NCBI GenBank assembly: GCA_032821775.1
Contig: JAVLRN010000001.1
Location: 3,844,001 to 3,908,000, forward strand
DNA: 64,000 nt
Reading direction: 5' to 3'
Source of the DNA: Sanguinoderma infundibulare
Lineage: Eukaryota; Basidiomycota; Agaricomycetes; Polyporales; Polyporaceae
Position 1 is the first letter of the stretch. Each line of letters opens with the position of its first letter. Positions 11,170 to 23,058 of this stretch are shown here, in pieces. The translations under genes were made by a program, and so were the position numbers. The notes beneath the pieces were generated by a model. That model was not told the origin of the DNA. It worked only from the letters and a program-made list of their open reading frames with translations, and searched no databases.

Positions 11170-11895
11170 AAATCGGTCAGGGCTCTAGAGCGTTGCATCA
11201 TATACACCATACGAGACGCAAGGCACCGTGACGCCACGAGCAGAAGGAATCTAAAATCCAGCTAGCGTGCCTGCCTCGGAACCCAAATCCCAGGTATTTG
11301 AAGGACGTCTTCACTCGCTGAAGCTGGGGCCGAGACTCTGGGCCAGCATCTTGGCGAAGGGGAGAGAGAAGCGGAAGGGGTCGAAGGTGTCAGGGCTGTC
11401 GCCCCAGTACAGATTCGGTTGCGGCTGCGACCGCCGTCTCCGCGGGAACGCGTGCCAAGAATCTTGAGAGGGTGACGTGCTCCTTCGTGCGGGAAGTAGA
11501 AGGCGTTTGAACGATGCGACACAGGGTTTAGGAAGCACGCTCTGAAAATCGTGTTGATCTTCTGGTTCTGCTTGGGGAAGCTGTCGACCGCCATCTCGTC
11601 GACGCTAGCCGGCTTCATCGAGCTGCAGCCGTCTTCGTCGATGGTAGGCTCCGCTTCTGAGCCGAGATCCTGGGGCTTTGGGGAACTCTGATAGCACAAG
11701 GACAGTATCAACAGCGTAGACTCTAACTTCAAGAAGGTGACAGCTACTAACGTTAGCGGTGGAGTTAACGGAACTAAGGTTGACGAGCACGGTTAAGTTG
11801 CATGTTGACGACTCGTCCTCGGATAACCACGACAATGAATCGCGCTGTAAATCCGAGAATGAGCTACCGAGATCTAAGCAGGCGCATATACTCAC
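11170..11895 (-). pseudogene. Decayed cytochrome P450 (C-terminal half)
   Basis: Successive pieces of a fungal P450 appear on the minus strand in order but in different frames. They are: an I-to-K helix region (TIDEDGCSS then AVDSFPKQNQKINTIF, at the place of FLKESQRIN in intact enzymes), a VPAETAV piece, the PERF region YWGDSPDTFDPFRFS (about 11,360-11,410), and a heme-loop relic YLGFGFRGRHAS (about 11,260-11,300). Frameshifts separate the pieces and stops interrupt them. In the heme loop the codon expected for the axial cysteine appears as AGC (Ser). No N-terminal membrane anchor or start was found upstream. Read as a pseudogene of a CYP512/CYP5150-like enzyme; the subfamily assignment is tentative. 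Confidence 0.7.
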
Positions 11896-12808
11896 CTATC
11901 CTTGGCCGGCAGACCTTCGTGTCCGATAGAATGGCTATCCGACCATCACATGCTGTCTATTATGGACGCCATGCCTTATTGTGATGATTAGAACGTTCAG
12001 ACAAGAGTAGATGTATGATGGGAGGATATATGGCATGGCGAACCTTGCTGGGTCCCTGTTTTAGATTCAGCACCTCTTTATGTTGCGCATTGCTAGTAAA
12101 ACGGAACGCTGGGAGTGGGTCACACAGCAGGTGTAGAACGACGTTGCCAAATTATGGTTAGTATAGTACTGACCGTTTCTAGCGCGAAGGGAACTTACGA
12201 GGTGCTTGTACGTGCAAATTCAATCCGCGCCAGCTGCCATTATGAGTCCAAGTTTTCACGATGATGGCACTACGCACACATATAGTCGTCAGTAGTCCGC
12301 GCCTCGGAGCAGGGCGTCGTTGAGCTCAACGGCTTGGTACGACATGAGAGAAGAAGGACAGCTCAAGGAACTTCTGAGGTCTAGGCCCAAATAGAGATCA
12401 ATGACGAAGCGCCCGAAATTGGATACGTACTGACCACTCGGTTCTGCGACCTGGCAGTCTCTTCAGGTCGGTTTGTGCTTTCTCTGCCCAAGCATTGTTC
12501 CTCACTGGATTCATTTACAAAAATTTCTTTTTCCAACAGTGTCGCCACCATTATCAATAAATGGGGATGAATTGAAATCTGAAAGCTTCGTGATTACGGT
12601 ACGATGTCAGCCTGAGCGGCGCCCGTCGTGATCGCACACATGCGCAAACGTGGCCACATGCATTTCCACGCATGTTCCACGGTTGCAGGAAGCAGCGATT
12701 TTCCAAGTCATTGATCAAGAGCGGAACCGCGTTAACGCCGAGCTTCGAAGACCGTTAAGTGCTGATCTTCGTCGCCACCCTCCTCGACGATCCGCGTCTT
12801 CACCAGCA
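11896..12808. other. Gene-free interval, ~0.9 kb
   Basis: Lies between the P450 relic and the carboxypeptidase. It could contain further unrecognisable remains of the P450 N-terminal half and the carboxypeptidase promoter. No intact frame, tRNA or repeat was seen. Confidence 0.4.
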
Positions 12809-14822
12809 ATGCGTTGGACTCCTGCTCTATCGGTTGTCGCGGCGTTTCTCGGTGCGAGCGCGAACCCTCTCGGAGGTTTTGAAACGGTGCTGGGTGTCGA
12901 GGACGCCGGATCCTTGCAGAGTATCTTGGCCTCGTCCGAAGTCGAACATGAACATTTCGCGGCCAACTCCTTCCAAGGGAGCACCTTCATAAACAACGAG
13001 GGTGTAGCGTGTAGGTGTTCAGGTCCGACGCCTTGCAAACATGCTGATGTTGTTACCCATTCGCGTCCTCCAGACCAGCAATTTGCCCACCCTGGGTTCT
13101 CCGACTACAGCTTGAGGGTCACCAGCCCCGAGATATGCGACCCTACAGTGAAGCAGTACTCTGGGTACCTCGACATCTCCGACACTCGCCACCTTTTCTT
13201 CTGGTGAGTTATCCTTTCACGTCGCCGACCAGTGTGCCGCTGAACGTATTGCAGGTTCTTCGAAGCCCGGAATGACCCCCAGTCCGCACCGCTCATGATG
13301 TGGCTCAACGGCGGACCGGGCTGCAGCTCGACGACCGGCCTCCTCTTCGAGAACGGCCCCTGCACGATCACGTCCCCCAACACGACGGTCCCGAACCCGC
13401 ACTCCTGGAACACCGTCGCGAACATGATCTTCCTCGACGAGCCCATCGGCACCGGCTACTCCTACGCGTCCGACCACTCCAAAGTGAACACGCTCGCGGA
13501 CCTCGCCGTCGACGTCTACGCCTTCCTCCAGCTCTTCGTCTCCAGCTTCCCACAGTATGCCGACGCGCCCTTCCACCTCGCTGCGGAGAGCTGGGGCGGG
13601 CACTATGGCCCGAACATCGCGAGTTACGTGCACCTCATGAACAAACGCAGGATCTACGCGCCGTTCCCCGGGCAGAGGCACGTCAACCTGGCGAGCGTCA
13701 TCCTCGCGAACGGGCTGACGGAGCCCGCGACGCAGTTCGAGAGCATCCCGGAGTACATGTGCGAGAAGGCGCCGTACCCGCCGTTCGCGAAGGACAGCGC
13801 GGCCTGTCGGGCGTTGAGGGTCGAGACGCCGGTGTGCAAGAGGATGATCGAGAGCTGCTACCGGTTCACCAGCTTGGCGACTTGCGTGCCGGCGACGGCG
13901 TACTGCTGGCCGCGAATCGAGAACGCTGTGTCCGGTGAATTCCTCTCCAGAGTCATTGGATGTGGTTACATAGGATGCTGATGGGTTTCGTCCAGCTTCG
14001 AATCGGAACCCTTACGACCTCCGAGGACCATGCAAAGACAAGTCGGTCGGTGGGGTGTGCTACGAGGAAATGGCCTGGATTACGAAGTGGATGAACCGAC
14101 CGGACGTGAAGCGGGCTTTGGGCGTCGACCGCAGTCCGGTTGACTTTGTGACTTGCAACATGACCACCAATGCGGGCTTCTACTTGCAAGGCCAGGCGAT
14201 GCACAACAGCGCGGCGCTCCTACCCGAACTTATGAAGGCTGACATACGCCTTTTGGCTTTCGCTGGCGACACCGGTGCGTCTTGTATATATGGCTGAATA
14301 CCAGCTGATGAGAGCGGGTGTTGCAGACGGTGTCTGTAACCATATAGTGCGTGATTATCGATCGTGCGAGCGATGAAGGCGACCTGACGTCCCCGATCGT
14401 ACAGGGAGTCGAGAACTGGATGGCCAAGCTCGAGCACAAGCATCACAAAGAGTTCGCGGTCGCGCCGCTCCTCCCATTCATCACCGAGCTGACGGGCGAC
14501 GTCGGAGGCAAGGTGCGCTCGGCGGGCGGGCGAGGTGCGGGGAACGTCACCTACGTCCAAATCTTCGATGGCGGGTGCGTACGCTCCGCTGTCCACCCGT
14601 GCCACTCGTGTACCGCTGTTGGTCCGAGTGTGATGCATGATGCTCACCCAGGGCTTTGGCACACTGACAGACACATGGCCCCACACGACCAGCCGGAGGC
14701 CACATTGGTCAGTGGAGTTGCTGTTTGTCGCCTTTGCTGTGTTGACGCGGGTACGGATCGCCGGCTCGCAGGACATGATTACAAGATGGGTGAACAATAT
14801 CCCGTTCGATGTGATCGGGTGA
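12809..14822 (+). CDS. Secreted serine carboxypeptidase, family S10
   Basis: Removes C-terminal residues from peptides in the vacuole or outside the cell. Eight exons: 12809-13001, 13074-13203, 13255-13934, 13996-14274, 14327-14346 (20 bp), 14405-14574, 14671-14707, 14772-14822; 519 aa. A signal peptide is evident (MRWTPALSVVAAFLGASANP). Family landmarks: SGYLDI, WLNGGPGCSS (oxyanion region), a nucleophile elbow AESWGGHYGP where the usual first residue Gly is Ala and Tyr is Trp, the Asp region AFAGDTDGVCN, and the His region GGHMAPHDQP. All three catalytic residues are present. The C-terminus ends shortly after the His (DMITRWVNNIPFDVIG). Every splice junction is GT-AG and restores the family sequence, so the model is firm. 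Confidence 0.93.
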
Positions 14823-15158
14823 CGGGAGTGGAGATGTGGATGCCAGTTAAGACTCAATGGCGTGGTCGAACTTGTGTACAGTACCTACGAACAAACCCCC
14901 TTCGTCCATGTTGCTTGCACGTACCAACTTAAGTGGGCCTCGCTGTAAGGCTGCCCTGGAGACCAGACAGGGGCCGTCTGTTCGAGGACAAAACGCGACG
15001 CGTTTTCTGTCGCGTCTGTGGCTGGCGTCACGTGCGAGTGGTTGCCTGTTTGGGTTTGCACGCATCTAGTGTTGGGAAGCTTCTTTCCCCGCCGTCTCCT
15101 CCTGCCTTGCCACTGCCCAGGTCGATATCCACGCGATCCGGCAGGAGAACATCCCATC
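14823..15158. other. Intergenic region, 336 bp
   Basis: 3' flank of the carboxypeptidase and promoter of the coiled-coil gene. Contains a pyrimidine-rich tract just upstream of the next ATG. No other feature seen. Confidence 0.4.
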
Positions 15159-16002
15159 ATGCGCCGCACACAGAGTGTCAGACACTACGCCCGAGCATCG
15201 CAAGCCCACGCCGCCGCAGACGATCTCGGTGTCCTGAAGGAGGACGAGTCGGTGGAGGACGTGCTCCGCAGGCAATTGCTTGAGAAGGACAGGGAATGCG
15301 ACAGGGTGCGTGCAACACAGATGAATCACTTGGACGTAAGGGTAACCGCTATTGCAGCTTCAAATCCAGATCCAGTCTCTCCAGGCACAACTAGCCCAAC
15401 GGCCACCGCTGGAGAAGGTCCAAGCTTTGGAAAAGGAGTACACGAACCTCGAAATTCTGTTGCAGGGAATGCAGCGCGAGAACGAACGATGTATGGCCGA
15501 ACTCGAGAGGTACGCCCGCTTCTTGATGCCGTGCGTCGCTGCTCCCGTACAAGCGCGATCGTGATGGACTCCAGGGGAAAGGTACGGGAGAAGATGCTCG
15601 AGCGCGAGCTCGAGAAACTCGCAGGCGCAAACTGGCAGGTGCGTCAATCGTGTCGTGAATGCCCGCCCGTCTTCCCCCTCTCGCCCGCCGGCCACCGCCC
15701 TCATCGTCTTGTCGTCCACCCAGTCCAACCTCGAGCTCGGCACGCCCACGTCCGCCTCAGGCTTCCACGCCCGCGCGTCCAGCCTCGTCAACCCTGGCAA
15801 GCAGCCCGGCTCCGCCCCGTCCGACAAGGCCAGCGTCGAGGCGACCAAGGCGTACGTCGAGCAGATGCGGCTCATGATCCTCGGCATGGAGCAGCGCATG
15901 CAGTCCCGCGAGGACAAGCTCGCAAAGCACATCGAGCGCGCCGAAGCCGAGGGCACACGCTTCGACGAGGTGCGCAGGCAGGCGCTCGCGACCACACAGT
16001 GA
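15159..16002 (+). CDS. Small coiled-coil protein of unknown function
   Basis: Exons 15159-15305, 15358-15509, 15575-15638 and 15724-16002 join to a 213-aa protein. Not recognised as a named family. Residues ~30-135 form a heptad-rich helix (VEDVLRRQLLEKDRECD, then LEKVQALEKEYTNLEILLQG, then REKMLERELEKLAGANWQ). A short Ser/Pro/Gly linker follows, then a second helical stretch (KAYVEQMRLMILGMEQRMQS). The heptads continue through the joins, which supports the four-exon model. No signal peptide, transmembrane span or catalytic motif. Likely a cytoplasmic scaffold or centrosomal-type protein, but this is only inferred from composition. Confidence 0.68.
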
Positions 16003-17565
16003 CATGATGGTATGTCTGTTATTCGTCATGAGGTACGGACATCTTACGCCATGGGGGGCAGGGCAGGGCGAGCTGCCCGGCCCTGCCTCGGTCGAGTCAA
16101 CGCTCACGCTTCCTACCTTCTCCAGTCCGACCGACCTTTGTCGTACCCCGTCGTCGGCTTCACCGGCATTGTTCGAGCCTTCGGATGGATCCGATCTTGT
16201 AATAATAATATGTACTTGTACAGCTTCGGAGACTCTTACTCGCGTCCACATTGTACCGACAGGCCGAGGGACCGACCTTGTTCCGATCACGGATCGCAAT
16301 TGGCGTGTGCTGGGAAGGACGGTAGAAACGAGAGGTACGAAGAGCTTCCCGGCGTCGTGAACGCCAACGAGGACACCGCTCGACACATTTTATCGACTTA
16401 TCAGCGGAGTTGCAAGGACTGGCCACCTCGATAAACTGAAAGGACCAAAAGATGGAGGCGAGGACGGCTGACACAGCCACTTTCCAGGGACGCGAGCTTG
16501 CTCTCGCTCTTGCTTGGAGGTCAGTCGTGGTCTATCGGCGTAAAAAATTGTGCCGCTGCGGCGCCACCGCGGAAGTCAAGACTCGTTGGCCCCAGCTTGG
16601 AACGTGTCAAGGGCGGAATCCCTAACGATATGCTGCATGAGATGATTTCTTCCGAGCATGCCAGAGATCATGATGTCGTACGTTTGTCGGAAAACCTGGC
16701 GGAAGTTGCTTCCTGCCGAAGAGAGCTTCGGTGAGCGTGACACCGTCGATATGTTGCTAATAAAGTACTGACCTCTATGTTTCCGCTCGGCGTGTGAGGA
16801 GACGTTGGAAGAAGTCAGTGAGGAACTCGAGAGTGCTGGCACCAGGTCACGATTCGAAACCACAGCCTTGTGGCTGAGGCGGAGGCGGAGGCGTCTAAAC
16901 TCGGTCCGAAAATACCGCATCACCAGCGTGGGAACACACATGATGGTAAAGTTTTCTGGTCCCGCTCGGCCAGTGTCCAGCTCGCTCCTCTCCCACCACC
17001 ACCTTCTGTTGTGTCGTTTCCTTCCGATGTGACCGTCTTCAGCGCCGTAGGCCTTGCAATTCTGAAGAATCTACAAGCGGCGAGGTTTCCAGTCTCTTGC
17101 ATCGTCAGAAGTCCTCATCCAGGCGGGTGCATATGAGCGCACCTCATGTCTGCCCTTGGAACTTCCGGTATGTCGTATAATCTTGCGTGCGTTCGTATTT
17201 GCCCCACGTACCTAGTCAAGGCCCTTCACCGTCTTCCTACGTGTAGTGTCTGTTACGGTCGTGGAAGATAGACGCTCCCAGGCCGCCCTGCCTCTCGGCC
17301 TCGTCATGAGGTCTCGGGGATCCCGGGGCACCAGGCGAGCATCGTCTCAGTGAGTTGAGCGCAACCCCAGCCCTCGCGGCTGACCTATCGAGGTTGTTCT
17401 CGTAGTTTTGGGACATACATACCTGTTCGTTCATGACCTGTACCTGTTCTCAACAATAGAATGACACGCTCCTGCCCCATTCTTTTCGCGCCCTCGTTCT
17501 TGTGTGAAGGGAGGACATCATCATTAGGTAAGTATTACGTGGTACTAAACGCTCTGGTCCCGAGG
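16003..17565. other. Gene-free interval, ~1.6 kb
   Basis: Separates convergent gene ends (coiled-coil gene + and transporter -). Only short frames without family signature or splice-supported extension were found. No tRNA-like fold or repeat was recognised. It could hold a non-coding RNA or degraded coding sequence that cannot be identified by eye. Confidence 0.35.
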
Positions 17566-19222
17566 TCACGCACGCCATGACCACCCTCCTTTATCTCGCG
17601 CGTCCAGCCAGCGGACGTACGCAACACAGACGCCAGCGGCGAGAAGGAGAGCCCCGTCGTACATGACCACGTCGTTGTACTTCATTTTCAACGCGTCCAT
17701 GCTGAGCATTTGGCTGCTCGGCGACGGCCGTGGGTTGGTGCCCCGCTGGTGGCTTCCCAATATGAGACCAGCGATGGGAGGACCGAAGACAGCGCCGAGG
17801 CCACGGATGAAGTAGATGACGCCGTTCACGCCCGAGTAATTCTGGACTCCGTAGATCTCGGTGATCGTCGTTGGAAGGAGTGCGTTGTAGCCTCCCGCAA
17901 GGACGCCATAGAAGACGATGAAGGCGATGAAACGTGCGCGGTCCGAGTCGTACCAGAGGGCGAAGACAGAGACCGCGGAGAAGATGACCTGCGTTGCACG
18001 GTGGGATTCGGCGGCAGTTAAGACAGGCAAGGGGGCTTACGCTAAGAACCAAAGTGTTCTGGCGTCCGACGCGATCGGCGAGGATTCCCATGGCGATGCG
18101 CGCGACGCTGTTCACGGCGGTATTCACCGCCAGCAACAGACTGCCGGTCGAACTGGAGTAGGACAATATCGAGACCGAGTATGTCGTCAGGAAGTAGGTG
18201 GGCACCATGTTTCCTGCGGCTTGCAAAAACGCGCCGAAAGACTGGTCAGAAACGTCCAAAGCGGATAACTCTGTATCAGCGCCCCAGAAGGCGAGAGACG
18301 AAAGGCCAAGTGACGTGCCTGGAGGACGAATGTGCCGCGTTTCACAACGGCCATGCTGACTCGGGCTCGACCAGTAGCCCCGGCGGCCGCTCCATGCTTC
18401 TTGGTCAGGACACTGGAGACAGGGACGCTGACGACGAAGTTCCAGAGGCCCAGCACCCGGAGAGCCCAGCGAATGCCAGGACGGGTCAGGAAAAGGTGGA
18501 AGACTGGGGAGAGGACGAGACCACCCACGCCGGCGCCGGCAAGGACAATCCCCATTGCCGCACCTCTGTTCCTGTCGAAGTACGCGGGCAAGATGGAGAT
18601 GAGTGGGAAATAATACATGCTGGAGCCGATTCCATAAAGGAGCCCTTGGGTGAGGAACAATTGCCAGAGCTGTCGTATATTGAAGTCAATTTTGCGCATC
18701 GGACGAAATCGGGATTGCGGAACGGCAGGCATACCTGAGTGCAGAAACTGGCTAAGAGGATGCCGGTGCTCATAATGAACGCGCCAGACATGGAGATGAG
18801 CTTAGCGTTGTCGACGCGGCCGATCATTGGGTTGACAAATATGCTGCCGCTCCAGGTGAGCCCGCTGCCGAGAGCCCCGACAAGGGAGACAAGGGCGTCC
18901 TGGCCCTCCGCATCTTTGATGTTGGTCTCCGGAGAGGTGTAAAATTCCTGCGGCGTATAGAAGGTTAGGCACTGTGGGTACTTATTGCGGTATACTCGTA
19001 TAGACAAACCTGGAAGAGACCGTAAATCGAATTAATTCCGATGACATGGAAGATCATCATGAAGCCTGCGAGAACAAGCACACATTTGTATGTGCGCGTC
19101 GGCTCTTGCGGGCTGGGTTCATCAACGCTATGCCTGGATCCATCGCGTGCTGAATTTTCTGCTGGGTCAGAAAGGTTAGAGAAGGTACGGAGAGCGAGGA
19201 CGTCCTCGCGAGCGAAATCCAT
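17566..19222 (-). CDS. MFS monocarboxylate-type transporter (MCH family)
   Basis: Major facilitator protein resembling fungal Mch/MCT carriers. Exons 19222-19010, 18947-18735, 18669-18319, 18241-18041 and 17988-17566 give 466 aa. A ~45-residue cytoplasmic N-tail is followed by about 12 hydrophobic helices: VLVLAGFMMIFHVIG (TM1), the MCT-like stretch LTQGLLYGIGSSMYYFP (TM4 region), MGIVLAGAGVGGLVLSP, then after the loop SFGAFLQAAGNMVPTYFL (TM7) and GGYNALLPTTITEIYG. The loop-proximal ARIAMGILADRVGR is a typical MFS signature. The third intron (18242-18318) is GC-AG with donor GCACGT. Divergent from SNF1 with 194 bp between starts. The substrate cannot be told; monocarboxylates or related small acids are usual. 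Confidence 0.9.
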
Positions 19223-19416
19223 GGTGGTTCTGGCCAAGGCGGGGCTACGGCCGAAGGGGACAAACAGGACACAACATGACTCCGCAAGGTGATCGATTTC
19301 CCCGCTTGCAGCCGACACTGACGACCTCCACGATCCGGGACAGGCGCCCGGTGCTCCTACGCCCCTCCACACGGCCAACTCTAATTCCTGCCTGCTTGAA
19401 GCTGCTCGTTTCCACC
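19223..19416. promoter_or_regulatory. Compact divergent promoter, transporter / SNF1
   Basis: Only 194 bp separate two outward-facing start codons, so the two genes share a promoter region. No clear TATA box. A link between nutrient transport and the SNF1 energy kinase is conceivable but rests on position alone. Confidence 0.45.
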
Positions 19417-21683
<2,267 letters not shown>

Positions 21684-23058
21684 GGAGGGGGCCGTGTAGT
21701 GTCTGCGCTGTGCGTGGCTTTCCTGTGCGTGTCTGTGCTATAACTGTTTGCTGTGTTGTGCTGCTTGTACTGCTTATGATCGCTTGCTCTGGTCAGACGA
21801 AACTTGCGTCGATGTAGCTCTTTGGATACCCAATGATGTATTGTTAACGTGCATATGCCAATCGGGCGCCTTCTGTGGCTGAACGCGGACGTGCATCGCC
21901 GGGCGAACATGTGAAGAACGGTTGAACGGAGCTATTCGGTCCTGGGGTGCTCCGCGGCGCTGGCAGATGCGGAGTGGATGGTGCGTCCATCCAGGCTGAT
22001 ATTGGATATCGCCCACTAAATTGCGGACGCGATCCACTCCAGCGCGGTCAGAAATACATCGGAAAGGAAGCGGACTTGGTAGCCTCATGGCTATCGAGAG
22101 GGATGACACCCCGAGCGCATCAAAGAATGCGTGATCTTCCTTGGGGACTCTGCCTATGGCATCGAGTGCAGCTTCTTTGTCTGGGAATTCGTGAAGGCCT
22201 GGCACTCGCGTCGATCGGTTCTGGATTCGGTCTTTTGGTCGCCTCCCAGTGCTGTCTGTCTGCGGACGTGTCTGTTTTGCGGACGACGCATGCAGAACGA
22301 TGGTCGTGTCGGGCGAACAAGGCGCACGCAGCTCGCGAGAGCGCGGCGTGTGGAGGCGTGGGTGGCTCGCGAGGAGGAATATTGACTGTCATGTCTCGCG
22401 CGAGATGCAGGTTCCGGACCGTGCCTGTCGGATGGGCCGCGTCCTTCCACGCGAGTTGGCGTCGTTGCTGTCACCAGTCGACGTCCGGCATGTCTGGTCG
22501 GTGCTTCCTGCCACAATCGTCGCTCCCCTCTTCTCACCAAAGTTGCGATAGGTCACGCCATGTCGGGCCCCCGTTCGCGACGTGAACGGCTGCCTGGGCA
22601 TCCCGTCACGGCGCCGCCTCGCCTGGCCCTGCTCCACGGGGCCAGGACAGGGTGGTTAGATGGTCGACGCCGTGCGCAGCATCCGGGCAGACGAGCCAAG
22701 GTGCCGCTTGACGACGCCGGGGCATGATTCGCAGAAGATGGATGACGGCGAGCTTGCGGCGGCGTGCCGCAGGGAACCGGGCTCAGACGTGGCTTCTGGG
22801 GGGAGTTGATCACGTTGATGTGACCATCGAGGGAGGGTTTTGAGCTGGCGGTGGGACTCTCGCCTGAGATGACACCCGGCGTGGGAACACTTATAACCTG
22901 CTCGATATGGTCTGCGCACACCCAAACCCGGCAGCGCGCGCCCGCGAACACCCTGTTCGTCACCCGGCCCATGTCCAAACCCGCGTTCGTATAAATGCCG
23001 CCCGGCGCGTGTCTCCATGTCTTTCTCCATCCCCCATCTCTTCTTCCCGACCGCCGAC
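21684..23058. other. Gene-free interval, ~1.4 kb
   Basis: Between SNF1 and the PUF gene, both on the plus strand. Several overlapping frames on both strands lack family features. The only signal is a TATA box at 22,990-22,995 serving the PUF gene. An unusually long leader or a non-coding RNA is possible. Confidence 0.4.
22990..22995 (+). promoter_or_regulatory. TATA box of the PUF gene
   Basis: TATAAA about 65 bp upstream of the chosen ATG (23,059). With a usual 30-bp offset, transcription would start near 23,020. This favours the ATG at 23,059 over the ones at 22,995 and 23,017. Confidence 0.5.

Noticed and set aside
17270..17345. Possible tRNA-like fold
   Set aside because: Paired segments were noticed, but no 5-bp anticodon stem with 7-nt loop or TTCRA box could be placed.
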